NCBI RefSeq assembly: GCF_040676675.1
Contig: NZ_JBFAPK010000005.1
Location: 186,001 to 250,000 of the forward strand
Reading direction: 5' to 3'
Source: JBFAPK01 sp040676675
GTDB taxonomy: Bacteria; Actinomycetota; Actinomycetes; Mycobacteriales; Micromonosporaceae
Length of the DNA: 64,000 bases
The notes beneath the pieces were generated by a model. The model was given only the letters and a program-made list of their open reading frames with translations. It searched no databases and was not told the DNA's origin. Within the stretch, counting starts at the first letter, position 1; every line of letters starts with the position of its first letter. Shown here piece by piece: positions 17,662-25,123 of this stretch. A program made the translations under genes and the position numbers.

Positions 17662-18735
17662 TCAGCCGGTGATGGTGGCCGAGCCGAGCACCACGTCGCC
17701 GGCCGGGTCCGGCCGGTACGCCACGATCGCCTGCCCCGGGGCCACCCCGCGCACCGGCCGGTGCAGCTCGGCACGGAGTTCCCCGCCGTCGAGGCGTACC
17801 GTCGCCGGCACCACCTCGCCGTGCGCCCGCAGCTGCACCTGGCACTCCAGCGGTGCCTCCGGCGCGGGCCCACCGGTCCAAACCGGCCGCACGGCGGTCA
17901 CCTCGGCCGCCTCCAGCGCCTCGGCCGGGCCGACCGTGACGGTGTTGGTCTTGGGCGTGATCGACAGGACGTACCGCGGCCGCCCGTCCGGGGCCGGGGT
18001 CTCCAGGCGCAGGCCGCGCCGCTGGCCCACGGTGTACCCGTACGCGCCGGAGTGCGCCCCGATCACGGCACCGGTGGTGGCGTCCACCACGTCGCCGGGG
18101 GCCTCGCCCAGCCGCTCGGCGAGGAACCGCCGGGTGTCGCCGTCGGCGATGAAGCAGATGTCGTGCGAGTCGGGCTTGTCGGCCACGCCGAGGCCGCGCC
18201 GGGCGGCCTCGGCCCGCACCTCGGCCTTGGTCGAGTTCCCGAGCGGGAAGATCGAGCGGTCCAGCTGCTCGCGGGTCAGCACCGCCAGCACGTACGACTG
18301 GTCCTTCGGCAGGTCGACGCTGCGCCGCAGCAGCCCGTCGGGGCCGAGCCGGGCGTGGTGGCCGGTGACCACGGCGTCGAAGCCGAGCGCGACGGCCCGG
18401 TCGAGCACCGCCGCGAACTTGATCTTCTCGTTGCAGCGCAGGCAGGGGTTCGGGGTACGGCCGGCCGCGTACTCGGCCACGAAGTCGTCGACCACGTCGG
18501 CGTGGAACCGGTCCGCCATGTCCCAGACGTAGAACGGGATGCCGATCACGTCGGCCGCCCGGCGCGCGTCGCGGGAGTCCTCCAGCGTGCAGCAGCCGCG
18601 CGCCCCGGACCGGTAGGTCTGCGGGTTGCGCGACAGCGCCAGGTGCACCCCCGTCACGTCGTGCCCGGCCTCCGCCGCCCGCGCGGCGGCCACCGCCGAG
18701 TCGACCCCGCCGGACATGGCTGCCAGTACCCTCAC
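17662..18735 (-). CDS. mnmA: tRNA-specific 2-thiouridylase
   Basis: MnmA adds sulfur to U34 of Lys, Glu and Gln tRNAs. The protein has 357 residues. The ATP pyrophosphatase P-loop SGGVDS is at residues 8-13, Cys98 and Cys101 lie in NPCLRCNEKIKF, and the second catalytic Cys is in SHDICFIADGD near 196. The C-terminal beta-barrel follows (GYTVGQRRGL). The gene lies directly downstream of a cysteine desulfurase, which would supply the sulfur, with 42 bp between them on the same strand. Confidence 0.96.
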   Translation of the reverse strand: MRVLAAMSGGVDSAVAAARAAEAGHDVTGVHLALSRNPQTYRSGARGCCTLEDSRDARRAADVIGIPFYVWDMADRFHADVVDDFVAEYAAGRTPNPCLRCNEKIKFAAVLDRAVALGFDAVVTGHHARLGPDGLLRRSVDLPKDQSYVLAVLTREQLDRSIFPLGNSTKAEVRAEAARRGLGVADKPDSHDICFIADGDTRRFLAERLGEAPGDVVDATTGAVIGAHSGAYGYTVGQRRGLRLETPAPDGRPRYVLSITPKTNTVTVGPAEALEAAEVTAVRPVWTGGPAPEAPLECQVQLRAHGEVVPATVRLDGGELRAELHRPVRGVAPGQAIVAYRPDPAGDVVLGSATITG

Positions 18736-18777
18736 CGCGACACCTCCCCCACGAGCCTACCGGCGCCGGCCGGCGGC

Positions 18778-19956
18778 TCAGCCGCGGGCGGCGCGGGCGG
18801 TACCGGCCCGGCGGGCCCGCTCGACCACCCCGGGCAGCGCGGCCACCAGCGCGTCGACCTCGGCGGCCGTCGAGTTGTGGCCCAGCGCGAAGCGCAGCGA
18901 GGAGCGGGCGCGGTCGTCGTCGGCGCCCATCGCGAGCAGCACGTGCGACGGCTGCGCCACCCCGGCCGAGCAGGCCGACCCGGTCGAGCAGGCGATGCCC
19001 TGCGCGTCGAGCAGCATCAGCAGGGCGTCGCCCTCGCAGCCCGGGAAGGAGAAGTGGGCGTTGCCGGGGAGCCGGTGCTCCGGGTCCCCGTTGTAGATCG
19101 CCTCCGGCACGGCCGCGCGGACCCGGGCGACCAGGTCGTCCCGCAGCGCCGCGACCCGCGCCGCGTAGTCCTGCTGGCGCTTCACGGCGGCCTCGACGGC
19201 GACCGCGAAGGCGACCACCCCGGCCGTGTCGAGCGTGCCGGAGCGCAGGTCCCGCTCCTGGCCGCCGCCGTGCAGCACGGGCGCGCAGGCCACGTCCCGG
19301 CCGAGCAGCAGCGCACCGACGCCGACCGGGCCGCCGAGCTTGTGCCCGGTGACCGTGAGCGCGGCGACGCCGCTGGTGCCGAAGTCGACCGGTACCTGGC
19401 CGACCGCCTGGACGGCGTCGGTGTGCAGCGGGATGCCTCGCTCGGCCGCCACCGCCGCGAGCTGCGCCACCGGCTGGACGGTACCGACCTCGTTGTTGGC
19501 CCACATCGTGCTGACCAGCGTCACCTCGTCGCCGTGGGCGTCCAGGACGGCGCGCAGGCCGTCGGCGCTGAGCCGTCCGGCGCCGTCGACCGGAAGCAGC
19601 GTGAGCGCGGCACCCTCCTGCCGGTGCAGCCACTCGGCGCTGTCGAGTACGGCGTGGTGCTCGATCTCGCTGACCACGACCCGGGTACGCCGCTCATCGG
19701 CGGCGCGGCGCCCCCAGAAGATGCCCTTGACGGCGAGGTTGTCGCTCTCGGTACCGCCACCCGTGAAGATCACCTCGCTCGGGCGGGCGCCGAGCGCGGC
19801 GGCCACCCGCTCGCGGGACTCCTCCACCCGGCGACGGGCGGCCCGCCCCGCGGCGTGCAGGGACGAGGCGTTGCCAACTTCGCGAGTGGTGGCGACGTAC
19901 GCCTCCAATGCCTCGTCGAGCATCGGAGTGGTAGCCGCGTGATCGAGATATGCCAT
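18778..19956 (-). CDS. iscS: Cysteine desulfurase (IscS/NifS type)
   Basis: This PLP enzyme takes sulfur from cysteine for tRNA thiolation and Fe-S clusters. I start it at ATG 19956 (MAYLDHAATTPML), the standard N-terminus of the family, giving 392 residues; a longer frame upstream is not supported. The PLP Lys is in TVTGHKLGGPVGVG near 206 and the catalytic Cys in STGSACSAGVAQPSH near 330. HTDAVQAVG and GGGQERDLRSGT are further hallmarks. It pairs with mnmA as in other actinomycetes. Confidence 0.95.
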   Translation of the reverse strand: MAYLDHAATTPMLDEALEAYVATTREVGNASSLHAAGRAARRRVEESRERVAAALGARPSEVIFTGGGTESDNLAVKGIFWGRRAADERRTRVVVSEIEHHAVLDSAEWLHRQEGAALTLLPVDGAGRLSADGLRAVLDAHGDEVTLVSTMWANNEVGTVQPVAQLAAVAAERGIPLHTDAVQAVGQVPVDFGTSGVAALTVTGHKLGGPVGVGALLLGRDVACAPVLHGGGQERDLRSGTLDTAGVVAFAVAVEAAVKRQQDYAARVAALRDDLVARVRAAVPEAIYNGDPEHRLPGNAHFSFPGCEGDALLMLLDAQGIACSTGSACSAGVAQPSHVLLAMGADDDRARSSLRFALGHNSTAAEVDALVAALPGVVERARRAGTARAARG

Positions 19957-20135
19957 CCCGTCCAGCCTATCCGGGCACGCCGCCGCGTCACCCGTGAGAA
20001 CCGCCCAATCACGAACCGGGTGCGGCCGGTACGCGCCACCGGGTGCGGCCGCGCGTGGCCGTCCGGTGCCGTCGCGGGTCACGATGTCCGGCCGATGCCG
20101 TCGCGGTCCGCGCTCGGCCGGCCGATGCGGTCGCG

Positions 20136-20184
20136 CCGCGGCGGCCGTACCCGGACGTCGTCGCCGGAGGTACGGCCGCCGCGG
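20136..20184 (-). terminator. Hairpin terminator after etfA
   Basis: Perfect 16-bp arms CCGCGGCGGCCGTACC (20136-20151) and its complement (20169-20184) enclose a 17-nt loop. The hairpin begins five bases after the etfA stop codon in the direction of transcription. There is no T-run. The remainder of 19957-20135 is GC-rich with short repeats of GATGCCGTCGCGG and similar, with no gene. Confidence 0.65.
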
Positions 20185-20189
20185 TCGCG

Positions 20190-21149
20190 TCACTTGCGCT
20201 TGCGAATCTCCTCGGCCGCCTGCGGTACGACCTTGAACAGGTCGCCCACCACGCCGAAGTCGGCCAGCTCGAAGATCGGCGCCTCGGCGTCCTTGTTCAC
20301 CGCGACGATCGTCTTCGAGGTCTGCATGCCGGCGCGGTGCTGGATCGCGCCCGAGATCCCGAGCGCGACGTAGAGCTGCGGCGACACGGTCTTGCCGGTC
20401 TGGCCGACCTGGAACTGGTGCGGGTAGAAGCCGGAGTCGACCGCCGCGCGGGAGGCGCCGACGGCGCCGCCGAGCAGGTCGGCCAGCTCCTCGACCAGCT
20501 TGAAGTTGTCGGCCGCGCCCACGCCGCGACCGCCCGACACCACGACGGACGCCTCGGTCAGCTCCGGCCGGGAGCCCTTCTGCTCGGCGACCCGGTCGAC
20601 CACCTTGGCCAGCCGGTCGGTCTCGGCGAGCTCGACCGTCACCTGCTCGACGGTCGGGGTGGCCGGCGCCGGGGCGGGGGTGACCGAGTTGGGGCGCAGC
20701 GTGACCAGCGGCAGGCCGCGGGTGACCTTGGACTTCACGATGGTCGAGCCCGCGAAGACCACCTGCGTGGCGGTACCGTCGGCGGCCAGCCCGGTGACGT
20801 CGGTCAGGATGCCGTTGTCCAGCTTGACCGCGAGCCGCGCGCCGATCTCCTTGCCCTCCTGGCTGGAGGCGAGCAGCACGGCGGCCGGCTGCACCCGCCT
20901 GACCAGTTCGGCCAGCACGGTCGCCTTCGGCGCCACGAGGTAGCCGTCGATCTCCTCGCTCTCCGCGGCGTAGATCTTCTCCGCGCCGTACTCGCCGAGC
21001 CTGTCGCCGAGGGCGGCGGCGGCACCGGGACCGCCGAGCACCACGGCGGCCGGGGTACCCAGCTCGCGGGCGAGGGTGAGCAGTTCGAGGGTCACCTTCT
21101 TGACGCCGAACTCCCTGGTCGCCTCGACGACGACGAACACTTCAGCCAT
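20190..21149 (-). CDS. etfA: Electron transfer flavoprotein alpha subunit
   Basis: EtfA holds the FAD of the heterodimeric ETF, which accepts electrons from acyl-CoA dehydrogenases. It has 319 residues, the normal length. The C-terminal FAD-binding half is clear: ASRAAVDSGFYPHQFQVGQT, LYVALGISGAIQHRAGM, TIVAVNKDAEAPIFELADFG and VVGDLFKVVPQ. It follows etfB by 27 bp on the same strand and the two form an operon, in the order etfB-etfA seen in M. tuberculosis (fixA-fixB). Confidence 0.96.
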   Translation of the reverse strand: MAEVFVVVEATREFGVKKVTLELLTLARELGTPAAVVLGGPGAAAALGDRLGEYGAEKIYAAESEEIDGYLVAPKATVLAELVRRVQPAAVLLASSQEGKEIGARLAVKLDNGILTDVTGLAADGTATQVVFAGSTIVKSKVTRGLPLVTLRPNSVTPAPAPATPTVEQVTVELAETDRLAKVVDRVAEQKGSRPELTEASVVVSGGRGVGAADNFKLVEELADLLGGAVGASRAAVDSGFYPHQFQVGQTGKTVSPQLYVALGISGAIQHRAGMQTSKTIVAVNKDAEAPIFELADFGVVGDLFKVVPQAAEEIRKRK

Positions 21150-21176
21150 GACGCTCTCCCGTCTCCCTCAGCCCAC

Positions 21177-21956
21177 TCACACGAACTTCTCTGCGGCCAG
21201 GAACTCGACGAGCGCGACGCCGCCCGAGCCCTCGTCGGTGACCTTCTGGCCGCCGGAGCGCGGCGGGCGCTTGCTGTGCTCGACCACCGCGCTGGTGGCG
21301 CCCGCGAGGCCCACCTCGGCGGCGTCGACGCCGAGGTCGGCCAGGGAGAGCGTCTGCACGGGCTTCTTCTTGGCCGCCATGATCCCCTTGAACGACGGGT
21401 ACCGCGGCTCGTTGATGGTGTCCCAGACCGAGACGACGGCGGGCGTGGCGGCGCTGACCACCTCGTAGCCCTCCTCGGTCTGCCGCTCGACGGTCAGCGT
21501 GTTCCCGTCGACGGTCAGCTTGCGCGCGCCCGTGAGGGCGGCGACCCCGAGCCGCTCGGCGAGCATGTGCGGCAGCACCTGGACCCGTCCGTCGGTGGAC
21601 TCGGCGCCGCAGATCACCAGGTCGGCGTCGAGCGTACCGAGCGCCGCGGCGAGCACCTTCGAGGTGGCGACGGCGCAGGAGCCGTGCAGCGCGTCGTCGA
21701 CGACGTGCACCGCCTTGTCCGGCCCCATGGACAGCGCCTTGCGGATCGACTCGCTGGCGCGGTCCGGGCCCATGGTGAGGACGGTCACCTCACCCCCGTG
21801 CGCCTCCTTGACCCGCAACGCCTCCTCGATGGCGTACTCGTCCATCTCGTTGATGACGTTGTTCGCCGATCCCCGGTCGACCGTGTTGTCGTCACTGCGC
21901 AGGTTGCGGTCCGCGCCCGAGTCGGGCACCTGCTTGACGAGTACGACGATGTTCAT
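21177..21956 (-). CDS. etfB: Electron transfer flavoprotein beta subunit
   Basis: EtfB, 259 residues, binds AMP and partners EtfA in carrying electrons from beta-oxidation to the respiratory chain. It begins MNIVVLVKQVPDSGADRNL and carries the ETF-beta region (AVHVVDDALHGS, LVICGAESTDGR, TVERQTEEGYEVVSA). The start is ATG 21956 with AGGAGG at 21977-21972, a rather long 15 nt upstream. It is the first gene of the operon; the promoter should lie within 21957-22180, where a CGATCG-centred dyad is visible. Confidence 0.96.
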   Translation of the reverse strand: MNIVVLVKQVPDSGADRNLRSDDNTVDRGSANNVINEMDEYAIEEALRVKEAHGGEVTVLTMGPDRASESIRKALSMGPDKAVHVVDDALHGSCAVATSKVLAAALGTLDADLVICGAESTDGRVQVLPHMLAERLGVAALTGARKLTVDGNTLTVERQTEEGYEVVSAATPAVVSVWDTINEPRYPSFKGIMAAKKKPVQTLSLADLGVDAAEVGLAGATSAVVEHSKRPPRSGGQKVTDEGSGGVALVEFLAAEKFV

Positions 21957-22027
21957 CGCGCTTTGACGACCCCTCCTGTAGGTGTTGCGTCCTCGCCCGG
22001 TCCTCGGGCGGAGCCTCCCGCGATCCT

Positions 22028-22041
22028 TAACGATCGGTCAA
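22028..22041 (-). promoter_or_regulatory. Possible TetR-type operator upstream of etfBA
   Basis: TTGACCGATCGTTA (minus strand) is centred on the palindrome CGATCG and lies about 75 bp before the etfB start. Such cores are typical of TetR-family fatty-acid regulators in actinomycetes, which would fit an ETF operon. The dyad is imperfect outside the core, so this is only a suggestion. Confidence 0.25.
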
Positions 22042-22179
22042 CCGACGGACGCTGTGGAGTTCCCCACGGCCATGTTACCTGTCAGTAGCATCGCCGATTT
22101 CGCGGACACACAGCGTGACACAGCTCACCGGGACCGGCCCGCGAGGGTAGAGTGGGGCGATATCGGGAGGTATCACCCT

Positions 22180-22464
22180 ATGTCCGGGCAATTACCGCAG
22201 AATCCGGCACGGTCGCACGATCCGGCGGGGGCGCAGGATCTTGCACGATCGCAGGATCCGGCACGGTCGCGCGAACCGGTGGGGTCGCCGGAGCCGGCAC
22301 GGTCGCGGGAGCCGGCGGAGCCCGCGGAGGTGGCCTGCCGCCGGGACAGCCGGGAGCACCACCGCTGCGCCTGCGGCCGACTGCGGCACGTCTGCGTACG
22401 CGAGACCGTCCGTGCGGTCTGGACCGACGGCGGGATCAGGCGGGCTCGCCCAGCGCGTCCCTGA
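22180..22464 (+). CDS. Small Cys/His-rich protein with DPARS-type repeats
   Basis: This is a 94-residue frame starting at ATG 22180, with GGGAGGT ending nine bases before. The first 50 residues are a degenerate tandem repeat (PARSHDPA, LARSQDPARSREPV, PARSREPAEPAE). The last 44 contain CRRDSREHHRCACGRLRHVC, a close cluster of four Cys and three His that could bind a metal. The second half has strongly G/C-biased third codon positions, which supports coding. It is divergent from etfB, and its final 29 nt overlap the 3' end of the convergent gene at 22436. I do not recognise the family. Confidence 0.45.
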   Translation: MSGQLPQNPARSHDPAGAQDLARSQDPARSREPVGSPEPARSREPAEPAEVACRRDSREHHRCACGRLRHVCVRETVRAVWTDGGIRRARPARP

Positions 22465-22849
22465 CCCGGGCCAGCAGCTCGCCCTCGGCCCGGCTCGTAC
22501 CCTCGGTGGACCCCGCCACCCGGTCCACGGCGTCGAGCACCGCGGCGCGGTAGTTCGCGACCTCCGCCGGCGCCTTCGCCCCCAGGATCTCCACCGCGCG
22601 CCGCAGCGCCGGCAGCACCGCCGCCTCCAGCTCGGCCGGCGAGCCGCCGCCGAGGCGGGGCGGCGGTCCGCCGGTGAGCACCTCGTTGACCAGCCCACGG
22701 GATCCGGCCAGCGCGCCGGCCGCCGCGAAGCTCTCCCGCAGCATCGACAGGATTCCCGGGTCGGCATTGGAGATCAGGAAGACCGCGCCGAACGCGCCCG
22801 TCTTGAGGGTGGACCGTTCCTCGTCGCTCAGCGGCTGGGTCACGGTCAT
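22436..22849 (-). CDS. Conserved hypothetical protein
   Basis: The protein has 137 residues from ATG 22849 (MTVTQPLSDEERSTLKTGAF). It looks helical and soluble: GAFGAVFLISNADPGILSML, then a Gly/Pro loop (TGGPPPRLGGGSP) and two amphipathic helices ending DALGEPA. The start codon overlaps the stop of the upstream acetyltransferase gene (ATGA), so it is probably translated with it. No catalytic motif is recognised; function unknown. Confidence 0.7.
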   Translation of the reverse strand: MTVTQPLSDEERSTLKTGAFGAVFLISNADPGILSMLRESFAAAGALAGSRGLVNEVLTGGPPPRLGGGSPAELEAAVLPALRRAVEILGAKAPAEVANYRAAVLDAVDRVAGSTEGTSRAEGELLARVRDALGEPA

Positions 22850-23649
22850 GGAGTGTAGACGTACGGTGTCGTCGTCGTGACGTTCACGAAGCCGAGTCGC
22901 TGAAGGATCGGGCGGCTGTTGTCCGAGGCGTCCACCTGCAACATGCTGAAGCCGCGGCTCTCGGCGAGCCGGGCGCGGTACGCCACCAGCGCCCGGTAGA
23001 TCCCGCGCTGGCGCCACTGCGGCAACGTCGAACCGCCCCAGAGGCTGGCGAAGCGGGTACCGGCGGTGTAGCGGATCCAGCCGGCGCTCACCACCCGACC
23101 ACCCTCCGTCTCCTCGGCGACGATCACCGTCAAGGACAGCGGATCGGCCTCGATCTCCCGCCCCAGGTCGGTGACCAGCCGGCTCCGGTCGTCGTGCCAG
23201 ACCGTCGACTCCATCTCGGCGATCCGCTCCAGGTCGGCCCGCTCCATCACCTCGCGCAGCCGGATCCCGTCCGGCACCACCGGCAGCGCCGCCGCCAGCG
23301 GCCCGACCGGACCGATCAGGACGGTCTCCGGGTCCTGCGGTACGAAGCCCGCGGCGCGCAGCCGCTCGCCCAGGTCGGCCGGCTCGTCGTGGGCGCAGAG
23401 CTTCCACTCGACCGGCTCCCCGCGTCCCGCGAAGAAGTTGCGCTGCCGGGCGATCAACTCGTCGAGCCGGTCACCGGTGAGGCCGTCCAGGTCCCGGTAG
23501 GTGAGGAAACCTCCGCCCGCCAAGCCGGTGATCCGTACCAGCGGGCCGTCACGCTCCACGGTCACGCCCGCCGGCAGCGGATCGGGTACTTCGGGCCGCA
23601 GCTGGGCGTCGTAGGCCTTGAGCAGCGTGTTCGGGTCGAGATCGGTCAC
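22846..23649 (-). CDS. GNAT-family N-acetyltransferase
   Basis: This 267-residue protein starts at GTG 23649. An N-terminal region of unclear role (about 1-120) precedes a GNAT domain. The acetyl-CoA loop reads GGSTLPQWRQRGIYRALVAY, a variant of Q/RxxGxG/A, preceded by the strand VVSAGWIRYTAG and followed by GFSMLQVDASDNSRPILQRLGF. It probably acetylates a small molecule or an N-terminus; substrate unknown. It is co-translated with the small gene at 22436 and divergent from the DUF202 pair (41 bp between starts). Confidence 0.85.
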   Translation of the reverse strand: MTDLDPNTLLKAYDAQLRPEVPDPLPAGVTVERDGPLVRITGLAGGGFLTYRDLDGLTGDRLDELIARQRNFFAGRGEPVEWKLCAHDEPADLGERLRAAGFVPQDPETVLIGPVGPLAAALPVVPDGIRLREVMERADLERIAEMESTVWHDDRSRLVTDLGREIEADPLSLTVIVAEETEGGRVVSAGWIRYTAGTRFASLWGGSTLPQWRQRGIYRALVAYRARLAESRGFSMLQVDASDNSRPILQRLGFVNVTTTTPYVYTP

Positions 23650-23690
23650 CCGCTCAGGCTACGGCCGCCGTCCACCGGATAATCGGCTTC

Positions 23691-24083
23691 GTGCGCCAAG
23701 CGATCCGGCAGTGGCTGGACCCACGAGAACTACGCCGGGTCGGCACCACCCCCGACTACCGCTTCTCGCTGGCCAACGAGCGGACCTTCCTGGCCTGGCT
23801 GCGTACCGGGCTGGCGCTGGTCGGCGGCGGGCTCGCGGTGGCGCAGTTCCTGCCGCCGTTGCCGGTCCCGCACCTGCGCGAGGCGCTCGCCGTCGTGCTT
23901 CTGCTGCTCGGCGCCGCCGTGGCGATCCGCGCCGTCGACCACTGGCGCCGTACCGAGCGGGCCATCCGGCTCGGTACCGAGCTGCCGGTGTCGCGTTTCC
24001 CGGCCGTACTGGCGCTCGCCGTCGGGGTCGGCGCGCTGCTGCTGGTGGTCGCGGTGCTGATCCCGACGGGGCGCGCCGGGTGA
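23691..24083 (+). CDS. DUF202/YidH-family membrane protein
   Basis: This 130-residue integral membrane protein starts at GTG. The family signature is clear near residues 20-45: DYRFSLANERTFLAWLRTGLALVGG. Three hydrophobic segments follow (about 33-50, 62-80, 105-127). The family is widespread and of unknown function. Its stop overlaps the start of a second DUF202 gene (GTGA), so the two are translated together and may form a heteromer. Confidence 0.88.
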   Translation: MRQAIRQWLDPRELRRVGTTPDYRFSLANERTFLAWLRTGLALVGGGLAVAQFLPPLPVPHLREALAVVLLLLGAAVAIRAVDHWRRTERAIRLGTELPVSRFPAVLALAVGVGALLLVVAVLIPTGRAG

Positions 24084-24415
24084 CCGGGCCGGCGGCCGGA
24101 CCGGGTCGCCCGGGCGGACCGGTCGGCGAGCCCGGACGGGCGGTCGAGCGCACGCAGCTGGCCTGGCGGCGCACCACCCTGTCGAGCTTCGTGGTGGCGC
24201 TGCTCGCCGCTCGGCTGGCGCTGCCGGTCGGTACGGCCGGGGCGCTGGTCGCCGCCGCGGCGCTCGCCGGCTGGATCGCCGTACTGGTGGCCGCCTATCC
24301 CCGTGCGGTGGGCCGGCGCCCGGCCGGCGGCGGTCGGGCGCTGCCCCTGGTCGCGCTGCTCACCGTCGGTCACGCCGCCCTCGGCATCGCGCTCGTCCTG
24401 ATCCGCCTGGCCTGA
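24080..24415 (+). CDS. Second DUF202-family membrane protein
   Basis: This 111-residue protein starts at GTG 24080 inside the stop of the previous gene. It has the related motif AVERTQLAWRRTTLSSFVVALLAARL and three membrane segments with a final VGHAALGIALVLIRLA. The DUF202 core is more divergent than in its neighbour. Paired DUF202 genes of this kind are common in actinomycetes, but the function is unknown. Confidence 0.85.
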   Translation: MTGPAAGPGRPGGPVGEPGRAVERTQLAWRRTTLSSFVVALLAARLALPVGTAGALVAAAALAGWIAVLVAAYPRAVGRRPAGGGRALPLVALLTVGHAALGIALVLIRLA

Positions 24416-24473
24416 TCCGCCCGGGCCGAAGTGGCGGTGCCGCTGGCTCGCCCCGATACGCCATCATTGCCAG

Positions 24474-24920
24474 ATGGCCCGCCTGTACGTTTTCCTCTTT
24501 CTCGCCCAGATCGCACTGGCCGCCGCGGCCCTGATCAGCTGCCTCTCGGCGGAGCCGGACGAGATCCGCGCGCTGCCCAGGTTCGCCTGGGTGCTGCTCA
24601 TCCTCTTCTTCCCGCTGCTCGGCTCGATCGCCTGGTTCGCCGCCGGGCGTCCGCTGCCGGCCGGGCGGCCCGGCCGGCCGGGACCGGCCGGCGGGGCACC
24701 GACCCCGCCGCCCGTGCGGCCACTCGCCCCCGACGACGATCCCGAGTTCCTCCGGTCGCTCTCGGCCGAGCAGTCCAAACGCGACCGGGAGATGTTCGAG
24801 CGCTGGGAGCAGGACCTGCGCCGCCGCGAGGAGGAGCTGCGCCGCCACGACGGTGACGAGACGCCCCGCCGCGACGCCGGGGACCCGCCGCGCGAGGAGG
24901 GGCCCGCCCAGCCGGCCTGA
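24474..24920 (+). CDS. PLDc_N-domain small membrane protein
   Basis: The 148-residue protein begins at ATG 24474. Two membrane helices (MARLYVFLFLAQIALAAAAL and RFAWVLLILFFPLLGSIAWF) make up a PLDc_N domain, the membrane hairpin found at the N-terminus of cardiolipin synthases and in stand-alone proteins. The C-terminal half is charged and probably a coiled coil (EFLRSLSAEQSKRDREMFER to about 130). There is no phospholipase HKD motif, so it is not itself an enzyme. It lies 58 bp after the DUF202 pair on the same strand. Confidence 0.83.
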   Translation: MARLYVFLFLAQIALAAAALISCLSAEPDEIRALPRFAWVLLILFFPLLGSIAWFAAGRPLPAGRPGRPGPAGGAPTPPPVRPLAPDDDPEFLRSLSAEQSKRDREMFERWEQDLRRREEELRRHDGDETPRRDAGDPPREEGPAQPA

Positions 24921-25123
24921 CCGGACCCGGTCCGCCGGCGGTGCGCGGCCGGGGCGACCGACCCGATCCGACCGCGACGCGCCGGGGCCGGCGCGGGCGA
25001 GCGACCCCCGCCGGAGGCCGACGCGGGCGAACGCGGCCCGGAGGCCGGCACGGACGGGGCACCCGGCCGGTGGACAGCGCGGGCGAGCGTCCGGGCCGGC
25101 GGGGGCCAGGCAGAATCGAGTGC

